A stretch of 64,000 nucleotides of DNA from Pedobacter psychroterrae (GTDB lineage Bacteria; Bacteroidota; Bacteroidia; Sphingobacteriales; Sphingobacteriaceae): NCBI RefSeq assembly GCF_004331695.1, contig NZ_SJSL01000001.1, forward strand, positions 1,116,001 to 1,180,000, in the 5' to 3' direction. This document shows positions 49,921 through 58,325 of this stretch, in pieces; within the stretch, counting starts at the first letter, position 1, and each line of letters begins with the position of its first letter. The notes under the pieces are model-generated. The model was not told the origin of the DNA and searched no databases. It was given only the letters and a program-made list of their open reading frames with translations. A program made the position numbers and the translations under genes.

Positions 49921-51102
49921 TTATAGTAGTTTTTGATAGGTACGCCACCAGAGGTCAGGCATTTCCCCGTTTACCGCGGCAGTGTAATCGTCATATCTGC
50001 AGGGAACCAGATGAAAACGCTCATTTCCAGATATACCTGTAGGATAAGGTACCTGCATCCACCATCGATCGGATTTCTTACTTTTCACAAAGAATAATTC
50101 ACCCTTGCCATCAGTAAGAGTGGCCCGGTAGATGAGGTATTGTGATTTTGGTGTAAGTGGAAAATCTTTTTTACGGTTGTAATAGCCATCGATAAAATAC
50201 CATACCATTTGCGCCAGCAGCATGGCGGTCTGTCCGTTGCTGTCAAAGGCAGGATTGAATTCATAAAAGCCAATGGAAGTAAGTTTATCACTCATTCCTG
50301 CATAACGAGTGATTCGGCAGGCTTGTTCGCCATAAAAGCCATTGGGGCTTGCATTGGCATTAGCAGCGGCATCTGATGAACGGATGGCCCCTATGTCGAA
50401 GCTGATCATACTGGCATTGCGTATGATCGGCTCGGTCAGCGTAATGTCATCTGAGAATTCACCCAGGCGGTGTACATCAAAGTACAATTTGCCCATTACC
50501 TTGAGGCTTTCCTGGTTCACAAAATAAGTCTGATACCCAATATTGCTGAAGTTGAAGAGGTAATTTGGCTGATGAAGCAATATTTTGTTAAGATAAGTAT
50601 CAGATTTGGCCGCCAATCCTTCTTCATCCTCTTCATCCAGGTCAAACTTGCTGTCTACTACCACAAGATCGACTTTTTGCTCGAGCGGTTCATAAGCAAG
50701 ATACTGGGCATAGGTCAGATCCTGACCACCGCCAATGATAATCGGCAGGATGTTTAACCTGATCAGTTCTGCTACTACCATTTTTACGGCCACATATGTA
50801 TCAGATATGGCAGCACCCGCTTTAATGTCGCCCAGATCTACAATCTTACTAGGAGCGATTCCTTCATTTAGCGTATAAAACTGCTTACGAAAATACTCCG
50901 GTGCCAGTGCGCATCCCTCATTATTTACCGCAGCACGGTCATCCTGCACACCAATAATGGCGATATCAAATGAATTTTCTGTCAGCTCAGGAAAATTATC
51001 TACAAAAAAAGTCGTCTTTAAACCCAACTGACTGGTGAAAAATCCCGCTTTTGGTGTAAATTTGCTAATACTTAAGGGTGAAAAAAAATCTGATAAGGAC
51101 AT
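49921..51102 (-). CDS. Arginase/formiminoglutamase-fold protein with altered metal motifs
   Basis: The 393-residue protein starts at ATG 51102; a longer frame to 51126 adds eight residues. Overall it aligns to the ureohydrolase fold (IIGGGQDLTYAQYLAYE, LVVVDSKFDLD, ISFDIGAIRSSDA). In arginases, agmatinases and formiminoglutamases these are GGDHS, DAHxD and SFDxDxxDP, carrying the two Mn ligands; here GGGQD, DSKFD and SFDIGAIRSSD replace them. Annotation pipelines may call it formimidoylglutamase, but the binuclear site appears incomplete, so it may be a non-metal or binding protein. Divergent from the SDR gene. Confidence 0.8.
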   Translation of the reverse strand: MSLSDFFSPLSISKFTPKAGFFTSQLGLKTTFFVDNFPELTENSFDIAIIGVQDDRAAVNNEGCALAPEYFRKQFYTLNEGIAPSKIVDLGDIKAGAAISDTYVAVKMVVAELIRLNILPIIIGGGQDLTYAQYLAYEPLEQKVDLVVVDSKFDLDEEDEEGLAAKSDTYLNKILLHQPNYLFNFSNIGYQTYFVNQESLKVMGKLYFDVHRLGEFSDDITLTEPIIRNASMISFDIGAIRSSDAAANANASPNGFYGEQACRITRYAGMSDKLTSIGFYEFNPAFDSNGQTAMLLAQMVWYFIDGYYNRKKDFPLTPKSQYLIYRATLTDGKGELFFVKSKKSDRWWMQVPYPTGISGNERFHLVPCRYDDYTAAVNGEMPDLWWRTYQKLL

Positions 51103-51131
51103 AAAGCAATAAATGTATGGCATCAAATATC

Positions 51132-51139
51132 TATTTTTG
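51132..51139 (+). promoter_or_regulatory. -7-like box upstream of the SDR gene
   Basis: TATTTTTG fits TAnnTTTG, inside an in-frame upstream extension from 51113, so it supports ATG 51176 as the SDR start. The leader would be about 30 nt. Confidence 0.4.
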
Positions 51140-51175
51140 AGCGCATATTTTAATGAACAGCCTAAAAAAAGTGAA

Positions 51176-52144
51176 ATGATATTAGTTACCGGTGCTACTG
51201 GGTTTTTAGGAGCAGAATTGATACATCAGCTGACAGGGCAGGGTATGGCAGTAAGGGCACTGAAGCGTGGGAGTTCTGTAATTCCTGCTTTAATTAAAGA
51301 AAACGCCCTTGTAGAGTGGTTTAGTGCCGATATAAATGAGATCTCTGCTCTTGAAGATGCTTTTGAGGACATAGACCGGGTATATCATTGTGCCGCGCTG
51401 GTTTCTTTTGATCCGGCCGACAAAGCAAAACTACTGAAGATTAATATCGAAGGGACGAGTAATATTGTCAACCTTTGTGCAGCAAACAATGCCAGACTGT
51501 TGCATGTAAGCTCCGTTGCCGCACTGGGCAATGCCAAAAAAGGAGAGCTGATCACTGAGAAAGATTTTTGGGAATATGATTCTAGTGTACATTCGTATGC
51601 CATTTCTAAATATGAAGGCGAGATGGAGGTATGGCGGGGAATAGCGGAGGGATTGGATGCAGTAATCGTAAATCCTTCTGTAATTATTGGTGCGGCTGCG
51701 GGATTTGAAGGAAGCGGTGCTATCTTTAAACTAGTGAAAGATGGCCTTTCTTTTTATACAAAAGGGGCAACAGGATTGGTGGATGTCGAGGATGTTGCCA
51801 AAAGTATGATTGCCTTGATGAACAGTAAGGAAACTGCTGAGAGATATACCATCTCTGCAGAAAACTGCCATTATCAGCAGTTCTTTGCAGAAATCGCCAA
51901 AGGATTTGGTGTCAGGTCCCCAGCCAGGGAAGCCAAAGCCTGGATGCTGGGCATTGCCTGGAGGATGGCCCGCTTTGCTTCCATGTTTACAGGCAAGCCC
52001 GCGGCGCTGACCAGTGATGCGGCAAAAAGCAGCCTCAACGAAAGCTTATACAGTAACGAAAAGATAAAAAATACTATAGGAATACAATTTAAACCGCTTA
52101 AGCAAAGTATTGAAGAAGTTTGCCGGGGGTTAAACGCATTATAA
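51176..52144 (+). CDS. Extended short-chain dehydrogenase/reductase (NAD-dependent epimerase/dehydratase type)
   Basis: The 322-residue protein starts at ATG 51176 with MILVTGATGFLGAEL, giving the Rossmann Gly motif TGATGFLG right at the N-terminus. The SDR triad is seen in SSVAAL and YAISKYEGE (Tyr and Lys). The C-terminal half is the substrate domain. It most resembles dihydroflavonol-4-reductase-type proteins, whose substrates vary. It lies 1 bp before the phosphoserine-phosphatase-like gene, an operon. The choice of start is supported by the -7 box. Confidence 0.85.
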   Translation: MILVTGATGFLGAELIHQLTGQGMAVRALKRGSSVIPALIKENALVEWFSADINEISALEDAFEDIDRVYHCAALVSFDPADKAKLLKINIEGTSNIVNLCAANNARLLHVSSVAALGNAKKGELITEKDFWEYDSSVHSYAISKYEGEMEVWRGIAEGLDAVIVNPSVIIGAAAGFEGSGAIFKLVKDGLSFYTKGATGLVDVEDVAKSMIALMNSKETAERYTISAENCHYQQFFAEIAKGFGVRSPAREAKAWMLGIAWRMARFASMFTGKPAALTSDAAKSSLNESLYSNEKIKNTIGIQFKPLKQSIEEVCRGLNAL

Positions 52145-52145
52145 A

Positions 52146-53444
52146 ATGAAGCAAAAGAACATTTACATCATCGACTTTGACAGCACCTTTACCCAGGTTG
52201 AGGCACTGGATGAACTGGCCCGGATCTCTCTTAAAAAGCACCCCGAGAAGGAAGCTATCTTTAAAAAGATTGAAGACTATACCAACCTTGCGATGGAAGG
52301 CAAGCTCTCTTTTGGAGAAAGCCTTGCACAAAGGGTAAAGCTGCTCGAAGCTACTGAGGATCATCTGAAGCAGCTGATCACCAGGCTGAAGAAAAAGGTA
52401 TCGGCCTCATTCTCCCGCAATGCGGAATTCTTTAAGAAACATGCGGATGAGGTGCTGATCGTTTCGGGCGGTTTTAAGGAATTCATCACTCCTGTTGTGA
52501 GCCAATATTATATTAAAAAAGAAAATATTTATGCCAATACTTTTGTGACCACAGGTGACGGCAAGATCATAGACTATGACCATGCCAACCCTTTGAGTGA
52601 GGAAGGAGGTAAGGTGAAGCTAATGCAGCAGCTAAACCTGGAAGGTAATCTTTATGGTATTGGGGACGGCTATTCCGATTTCCAACTAAGGGAAAGTGGA
52701 CTGATCAAAAAGTTCTATGCCTTTACGGAAAATATTTCGAGAGAGAGTATCGTAAAAAAGGCCGACCATGTAACCCCTAGTTTTGATGAATTTCTCTATG
52801 TAAATGACTTACCAAGGGCGATTTCGTATCCTAAAAACCGGATCTTATGTCTTGTGATAGGTGATGCACCCGCACAGGGCATAGAGCAACTTAAAAAGGA
52901 TGGTTTTTCTATCCGTCATAAGGAGTCTTTTGAAGAAAAGTATGTAGCAGATGTGCATATGATGCTGCTGGCTGATGGCGAGAAACTGGATGTCAATGAC
53001 CTGAAGCGTGCGGTGAAGCTAAAAACGATTGGCTATCTGGGTAGTACCAAGGGTAAAATTGATATTCCGACCTGTACCGAACAGGGTATCGTGGTATTTG
53101 AAGATGTAAAGCACAATCCGAGGAACATAGATTTTATCCCCAAAAGGATGATAGATTTTATGAATACCGGGACTACTTACCTAAGTGCCAATTTCCCGAA
53201 CCTGCAATTGCCAAGGATAGAAAAATCACACAGACTGATCCATATCCATAAGAATGTGCCCGGAATTATGGCCAAGGTAAATACGATATTTGCCAAGCAT
53301 GACATCAATATTGTCGGGCAGTTTTTGATGACCAATCCGAGCATCGGTTATGTAATTACAGACATTAATGCCCAGTACGATAAGCAGTTGTTCAAGTCTT
53401 TAAAGAAAATAGAGTATACAATAAAGTTTCGCGTTTTGTATTAA
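52146..53444 (+). CDS. Composite phosphoserine phosphatase (HAD) with PhgDH remnant and ACT domain
   Basis: The 432-residue protein has three parts. Residues 1-215 are an HAD-IB phosphatase with the nucleophile motif DFDSTFTQ (DxDxT form), LIVSGGFKEF and GDGYSDFQL, as in SerB. Residues about 222-345 resemble the substrate-binding half of D-3-phosphoglycerate dehydrogenase, without the NAD-binding half. Residues 345-432 are an ACT domain in the PhgDH style (HIHKNVPGIMAKVN and the DINAQYDKQ region), which binds serine in PhgDH. It may make serine from phosphoserine with built-in feedback. It starts 1 bp after the SDR gene. Confidence 0.83.
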   Translation: MKQKNIYIIDFDSTFTQVEALDELARISLKKHPEKEAIFKKIEDYTNLAMEGKLSFGESLAQRVKLLEATEDHLKQLITRLKKKVSASFSRNAEFFKKHADEVLIVSGGFKEFITPVVSQYYIKKENIYANTFVTTGDGKIIDYDHANPLSEEGGKVKLMQQLNLEGNLYGIGDGYSDFQLRESGLIKKFYAFTENISRESIVKKADHVTPSFDEFLYVNDLPRAISYPKNRILCLVIGDAPAQGIEQLKKDGFSIRHKESFEEKYVADVHMMLLADGEKLDVNDLKRAVKLKTIGYLGSTKGKIDIPTCTEQGIVVFEDVKHNPRNIDFIPKRMIDFMNTGTTYLSANFPNLQLPRIEKSHRLIHIHKNVPGIMAKVNTIFAKHDINIVGQFLMTNPSIGYVITDINAQYDKQLFKSLKKIEYTIKFRVLY

Positions 53445-53462
53445 CGTTAGAGTTTGGTTACT

Positions 53463-53470
53463 TACATTTG
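53463..53470 (+). promoter_or_regulatory. -7-like box upstream of tryptophan dioxygenase gene
   Basis: TACATTTG fits TAnnTTTG; leader of about 15-20 nt to ATG 53490. Confidence 0.35.
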
Positions 53471-53489
53471 TTGGTAACTAACTTACATA

Positions 53490-54452
53490 ATGGAATTAAC
53501 ACCACAAATAATTGCAAAGCTCGATCAGCTGCAAGAAAAATATTCGGCTATGGGCCAGGATATGTCTGCCTATCTGGACGGATTGTTGTATGCCGATTTC
53601 TTGACTTACTGGGATTATATTCATCTGGATACGCTGTTAAGCCTGCAAAGTCCGAAAACTTCTTTTCCTGACGAAGAGATATTTATCATGTACCATCAGA
53701 TTACGGAGCTGTACTTTAAGCTGGCGCTGCATGAGTTTACGCAGCTGGCAGCGCAGCCGGCACTGACTGCCGCATTTTTTACCAGTCGCGTAAAGCGCAT
53801 CAATGCGTATTTTAATGCACTCACTACTTCATTTGAAGTAATGGTAAACGGGATGGAAAAAGGACAGTTCCTGAAGTTCAGGATGTCCCTTTTGCCGGCA
53901 AGTGGTTTCCAGTCCGGACAATATCGGATGATTGAGATCTGCGCCGCAGATTTTCTGCAATTGGTGGACAAAAGTAAAAGAACCGAACTGGCCCATGCCA
54001 CACTTGAAGAGCAGTTTGAATTCATTTACTGGAAATTTGGCGCTACTGAACTGGCCAGCGGCAAGCAAACCCTCACGCTAAAACAATTCATTAATAAATA
54101 TTCTGCACAATTCCTGCAACTGGCAAGAGACAGGAAGGAAAGCAATTTTGCCGCACTTTATCATAAGCTGCAGGCCGAAGGAGAAGATGTTTCGGCCCTC
54201 GCTGAAGAATTGAGAAGACTGGATCTTTTTGTCAATGTAGAATGGCCTTTATCTCACTATAAGTCGGCTGTAAGGTACCTGGAAAGAGATCCTGTAGATA
54301 TTGCGGCTACAGGGGGAACCAACTGGCAAAAATACCTTCCCCCACGTTTTCAGAAAAGAATATTCTATCCTTTTTTATGGACTGCCGAACAAATGGAAGA
54401 ATGGGGCAAGGGCTGGGTGCTTGGCGTATTAAAGAGCATTAGGGAAGAATAG
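53490..54452 (+). CDS. kynA: Tryptophan 2,3-dioxygenase family protein
   Basis: The 320-residue heme protein is homologous to tryptophan 2,3-dioxygenase, which opens the indole ring to N-formylkynurenine in the first step of the kynurenine pathway. The N-terminal TYWDYIHLDTLLSLQ and IMYHQITELYFKLALHE segments are the substrate-side helices; the latter includes the His of the distal pocket. The proximal heme His is in EWPLSHYKSAVRYL, and GGTNWQKYLPPRF follows. Length is normal. Other kynurenine genes are not in this window. Confidence 0.87.
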   Translation: MELTPQIIAKLDQLQEKYSAMGQDMSAYLDGLLYADFLTYWDYIHLDTLLSLQSPKTSFPDEEIFIMYHQITELYFKLALHEFTQLAAQPALTAAFFTSRVKRINAYFNALTTSFEVMVNGMEKGQFLKFRMSLLPASGFQSGQYRMIEICAADFLQLVDKSKRTELAHATLEEQFEFIYWKFGATELASGKQTLTLKQFINKYSAQFLQLARDRKESNFAALYHKLQAEGEDVSALAEELRRLDLFVNVEWPLSHYKSAVRYLERDPVDIAATGGTNWQKYLPPRFQKRIFYPFLWTAEQMEEWGKGWVLGVLKSIREE

Positions 54453-54463
54453 ATAATTTTAGT

Positions 54464-54471
54464 TAAATTTG
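54464..54471 (+). promoter_or_regulatory. -7-like box upstream of ilvE
   Basis: TAAATTTG fits TAnnTTTG, about 20 nt before ATG 54492. Confidence 0.35.
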
Positions 54472-54491
54472 CCAAAGAAATATTAATCATC

Positions 54492-55556
54492 ATGAACGAG
54501 ACACTAGATATAGCTATCACTAGAGCTGATCAAAGCAGATTAACGGTAACTGATTTTTCGCAATTACCCTTCGGGAAAGTATTTTCCGATCACATGTTCC
54601 TTGCCGATTATAACAACGGGGAGTGGACGAACCTGCGGGTGATTCCTTATGGTCCTGTCCCTATGAGCCCGGCCATTTCTGCCCTGCATTACGGACAGGC
54701 AATTTTTGAAGGTATGAAAGCATATCGTCAGGTGGGGGGTAAAATAAGTGTCTTCAGGCCTGAAAAAAACTGGGAAAGATTTAATAAGTCTGCATACCGT
54801 ATGTCCATGGCAGCAATTCCTCAGGATATTTTTATGCAGGGTATAGCTGCACTCCTGGAAATAGATGAAAAATGGATCCCTTCGCAGGAAGGTTATTCCC
54901 TGTATATCCGTCCTGTGATGTATGCAACTGATCCATACCTGGGTGTAAGGGCTTCAGACTCCTATACTTTTGCATTGCTGACCACTCCTACAGGCCCTTA
55001 TTACAGCAAGGCCCTAAGGGTAAAAATTGAAACAGAATATACACGTGCTGATGATGGTGGGGTTGGTTATGCTAAAACAGCCGGTAATTATGCCCGTTCA
55101 TTATATCCTTTTGCGGAAGCCATGAAAGATGGTTTTGACCAGTTGATCTGGACAGATGCCGCCACCCATGAGTTTATTGAGGAGGCGGGGACTGCCAACC
55201 TGATCTTTGTAATAGACGGTAAACTGGTGACTCCTTCTGTAAGAAGTACCGTACTGGACGGCGTAACGCGCGATACCATCATCAAGCTTGCAAAAGAAGC
55301 AGGTATTGAAGTGGAAGAAAGGCGTGTGAGTGTGAAAGAGGTAATAGAAGGAATAGAAAATGGCAGACTGACGGATGCTTTTGCTGCAGGAACAGCAGCC
55401 ACTGTAACCCCAATTGGAGAAATCGGCTATGAAGGTAAACTATATACTTTACCTGATGCTTCTACCCGTACTGTTTCTGCAGGAATTGCCAAAACGCTTA
55501 ACGATATCCGTTACGGCGTGATCCCTGACGAATTTGGATGGAACTGGATTGTATAG
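54492..55556 (+). CDS. ilvE: Branched-chain amino acid aminotransferase (class IV PLP)
   Basis: The 354-residue enzyme transfers amino groups between branched-chain amino acids and 2-oxoglutarate. The PLP lysine is Lys195 in GYAKTAGNYARS. The BCAT type II length and the LHYGQAIFEGMKAYRQ N-terminal segment fit the larger (eukaryotic-like) BCAT form found in Bacteroidota. IEEAGTANLIFVIDG and GTAATVTPIGEIGY are the other signatures. It lies 39 bp after the tryptophan dioxygenase gene and its own -7 box lies in the gap. A clear terminator follows. Confidence 0.93.
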   Translation: MNETLDIAITRADQSRLTVTDFSQLPFGKVFSDHMFLADYNNGEWTNLRVIPYGPVPMSPAISALHYGQAIFEGMKAYRQVGGKISVFRPEKNWERFNKSAYRMSMAAIPQDIFMQGIAALLEIDEKWIPSQEGYSLYIRPVMYATDPYLGVRASDSYTFALLTTPTGPYYSKALRVKIETEYTRADDGGVGYAKTAGNYARSLYPFAEAMKDGFDQLIWTDAATHEFIEEAGTANLIFVIDGKLVTPSVRSTVLDGVTRDTIIKLAKEAGIEVEERRVSVKEVIEGIENGRLTDAFAAGTAATVTPIGEIGYEGKLYTLPDASTRTVSAGIAKTLNDIRYGVIPDEFGWNWIV

Positions 55557-55569
55557 TTTAAGATAAGAT

Positions 55570-55592
55570 AAGGCGCCTCAGGCGCCTTTTTT
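55570..55592 (+). terminator. Intrinsic terminator of ilvE
   Basis: Perfect 8-bp stem AAGGCGCC (55570-55577) with 55581-55588, 3-nt loop, T-run. Confidence 0.85.
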
Positions 55593-55753
55593 ATGAGTTA
55601 ATTTCCTGTCTTTAATTTATGAGCATTTAATTTATCATTACGTTCACTCATTATTACTTTCGGTTCACGAATCAAAACACCCCTTTCATAAGATTGGCAC
55701 AAAAGGATTGAAAAAACTATCTAGATTTGGAGGAAATTTTAAATCAATCCTGT

Positions 55754-56054
55754 ATGAAATCATTAAAACTATTAACAGTCCTATGCTTGGTAATCCTGGG
55801 CTGCAGCACAATTTTTTATTCCTAAAAAAAAGAAGCTGGTCCGCAGGGAGAACAAGGTGAAATTGGCTTGCCTGGTCCGGCGGGCAGTACTGCCTTCAGG
55901 ATGGTAGTATGCCAAGGCCTTTAGTGACACTACGGCCGATAATTCTAATAGTGTGGCGCTGTCAACATTGTTGCAGTACCGTTATGTAGTCATTCCGGGA
56001 GGTAACCAGTTCTCCAATCTCCCCATGCAAGACCTGAAAATTATGAGCTCATGA
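55754..56054 (+). pseudogene. Disrupted collagen-like lipoprotein gene
   Basis: From ATG 55754 a lipoprotein signal is read (MKSLKLLTVLCLVILGC, Cys17), then a TAA at 55823-55825. The same frame continues with a collagen-like GPQGEQGEIGLPGPAG run until stops at about 55919-55924. A +1 frame then gives a coherent stretch AKAFSDTTADNSNSVALSTLL to YRYVVIPGGNQF, ending at TGA 56052-56054. So at least one in-frame stop and one frameshift break it. Intact relatives are short surface lipoproteins with a Gly-Xaa-Yaa N-terminal region. Sequencing error cannot be ruled out for the frameshift, but two separate lesions make it a poor explanation. Confidence 0.7.
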
Positions 56055-56098
56055 CAATACATTTAAGGTACCTGACTAGCTTATAATTAAGCTCTGAT

Positions 56099-56139
56099 AA
56101 AGGCTGCTGGAGAAATTTAACTCTTCTGCAGCCTTTTTT
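56099..56139 (+). terminator. Terminator-like hairpin after the pseudogene
   Basis: A 9-bp stem AAAGGCTGC (56099-56107) with 56128-56136 around a 20-nt loop, followed by Ts. Confidence 0.6.
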
Positions 56140-56163
56140 CTTGTAAGGCTAATCAAATAATCT

Positions 56164-56171
56164 TACTTTTC
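56164..56171 (+). promoter_or_regulatory. -7-like box four bases before the DPP-IV start
   Basis: TACTTTTC is one base off TAnnTTTG and ends 4 nt before ATG 56176, predicting a leaderless mRNA. Confidence 0.35.
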
Positions 56172-56175
56172 GGTC

Positions 56176-58323
56176 ATGAAAAAAACTGTACTTTTTTGTC
56201 TATCCCTTGTATTATATACGGGTGTGGTTCAGGCTCAGCAAAAAAAACTGACCTTGCAGCAAATATATGAAGGGCAGCCTTCATTAACCAGGTCTTTGAA
56301 TACAATTGTTGGCTGGAGTGATAATAATAACTATATAGAAGTTGACGGAGCAGATAGAAAATTATACGCAGTAGACGTAAAGTCGGGTGCAAAATCACCC
56401 TATACGCCTCCACCAAAAAGTAATGTGAGCCTGTTTATGAGAGACAGTGAAATTTACATTCAATATGGCAAGGATGATGCAAAGCGACTGACCAATAACA
56501 AGGATGAAGAGAAAAACCCTACGCTTTCGCCCGATGGTAAGTACGCCGCTTTTACACGCAACAATGATCTGTATGCAGTGGAAGTAAGTACAGGTAAGGA
56601 GATCAGGTATACTACTGATGGCACTGATGTGATTTATAACGGATGGTCTTCCTGGGTTTATTACGAAGAGATCCTGGGCAGGGCTACCAATTACAAAGCT
56701 TTTTGGTGGTCGCCGGACAGCAAGCATCTGGCATTTATGCATTTTGATGATACAAAAGTCCCTATGTTTCCTATCAACGGTTCTACAGGACAGCATGGAT
56801 ATACTGAAAAAACGCGCTATCCTAAAGCAGGTGATCCCAATCCGGAAGTAAAAGTGGGCTTTGTGCCTACCACAGGCGGGCGAGTAATCTGGGCAGATTT
56901 CAATGAAAAGGATGACCAGTATTTTGGAACTCCTTACTGGAGCTTTGATGGCAGCAACCTGATGGTGCAGTGGGTAAACCGCGGGCAGGACAACCTGAAG
57001 TTCTATTCTGTAAATCCGCTATCGGGAGAAAAAAAGCAGATCTATGACGAAAAGCAGCCTTCATGGGTGGACTTAGACCATGATGGGCGTATTGCATATC
57101 TGAAAGACAATAAACACTATATCCTTAAAAGCGATAAAACGGGCTGGGCGCACTATTACCTGTACAAACTGGATGGTACTTTGCTCAATCCGGTCACCAG
57201 TGGAAAATGGCAGGTGACTAACCTGGAGTATGTAGATGAAAAAAATAAGGTAATCTACTTTACTGCACGTAAGGAAGCATCTACCAGAACTGATTTTTAC
57301 AGTGTGGGCTATAATGGTAAAAATCTGAAACGCCTGACTTTTGGTGATTACAATCATCAAGTCATGATTTCTGAAGGGGGGTCTTATTTCATTACCACCT
57401 ATTCCAATGTTACTACACCACCAAAGCGCACGCTTTTAAACAATAAAGGCACGATAATCAAAGAGCTTGGCGATAGCAAATCAGCTGATTTCGGTCAGTA
57501 CAGCTTTGGTAAAACGGAGATGATCGCCATTCCGACTGATGATGGCTATAACCTGCCAGCTGTGATTACGTATCCAACGGATTTTGACCAGAACAAAAAG
57601 TATCCGGTAGTAATGAGTATTTACGGAGGGCCGAATGCAGGTTCGGTCAATAATTCATGGAAAGGCATTGGCGGTCAGTGGTGGGCCAGTGAGGGTATTA
57701 TACAGATTGCGGTAGACCACCGTGCTTCAGGCCAGTTTGGTAAAGAGGGTGTTGCTTTGATGCACCGCAACCTGGGCGAATGGGAAATGAAAGATTATAC
57801 TACTGCTGCCCGCTGGCTGAAGGCGAAAAGCTGGGTAGACAATAAAAAGCTTTTGATTACCGGGCATAGCTATGGAGGGTATATGACCTGTCTGGCGCTA
57901 ACTATGGGTGCAGACGATTTTGATTTTGGTTATGCAGGTGCACCCGTTACAAGCTGGGAATTATACGATACCAATTATACCGAGCGCTTTATGGACACCC
58001 CTCAGGAAAATCCGGAAGGATATAAAAAGGCCTCAGTTTTAAGTTATGTAGACAATTACAAAGGGCTATTGAGGATCATGCACGGAGATATGGACGACAA
58101 TGTGCATATACAAAATACCATCCAACTGGTGGATAAACTGCAAAATGCAAACAAACATTTCGAGCTGATGATTTATCCCGGTGGCCGACATGGATGGGGC
58201 GGTCCGAAAACACCTCATGATATGGCCGAACGCTTTAGGTTTTACTACCAGAACCTGCTGAACAAGCCTGTACCGGCCGAGATCACTAATATGAGAGTTC
58301 TTCAAACTTCCACACGCAAATAA
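56176..58323 (+). CDS. Dipeptidyl peptidase IV (peptidase S9B)
   Basis: The 715-residue exported enzyme has a signal peptide (cleavage near VVQAQ), a beta-propeller N-domain (about 25-450) and an alpha/beta-hydrolase domain. The catalytic Ser565 is in GHSYGGY, the acid is in HGDMDDNVH (about 640-641), and His672 is in GGRHGWGG. The EE motif WVYYEEILGR binds the substrate N-terminus, so it removes X-Pro or X-Ala dipeptides. It is thus a periplasmic peptide-degrading enzyme. The GH16 gene follows after 2 bp. Confidence 0.93.
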   Translation: MKKTVLFCLSLVLYTGVVQAQQKKLTLQQIYEGQPSLTRSLNTIVGWSDNNNYIEVDGADRKLYAVDVKSGAKSPYTPPPKSNVSLFMRDSEIYIQYGKDDAKRLTNNKDEEKNPTLSPDGKYAAFTRNNDLYAVEVSTGKEIRYTTDGTDVIYNGWSSWVYYEEILGRATNYKAFWWSPDSKHLAFMHFDDTKVPMFPINGSTGQHGYTEKTRYPKAGDPNPEVKVGFVPTTGGRVIWADFNEKDDQYFGTPYWSFDGSNLMVQWVNRGQDNLKFYSVNPLSGEKKQIYDEKQPSWVDLDHDGRIAYLKDNKHYILKSDKTGWAHYYLYKLDGTLLNPVTSGKWQVTNLEYVDEKNKVIYFTARKEASTRTDFYSVGYNGKNLKRLTFGDYNHQVMISEGGSYFITTYSNVTTPPKRTLLNNKGTIIKELGDSKSADFGQYSFGKTEMIAIPTDDGYNLPAVITYPTDFDQNKKYPVVMSIYGGPNAGSVNNSWKGIGGQWWASEGIIQIAVDHRASGQFGKEGVALMHRNLGEWEMKDYTTAARWLKAKSWVDNKKLLITGHSYGGYMTCLALTMGADDFDFGYAGAPVTSWELYDTNYTERFMDTPQENPEGYKKASVLSYVDNYKGLLRIMHGDMDDNVHIQNTIQLVDKLQNANKHFELMIYPGGRHGWGGPKTPHDMAERFRFYYQNLLNKPVPAEITNMRVLQTSTRK

Positions 58324-58325
58324 TT

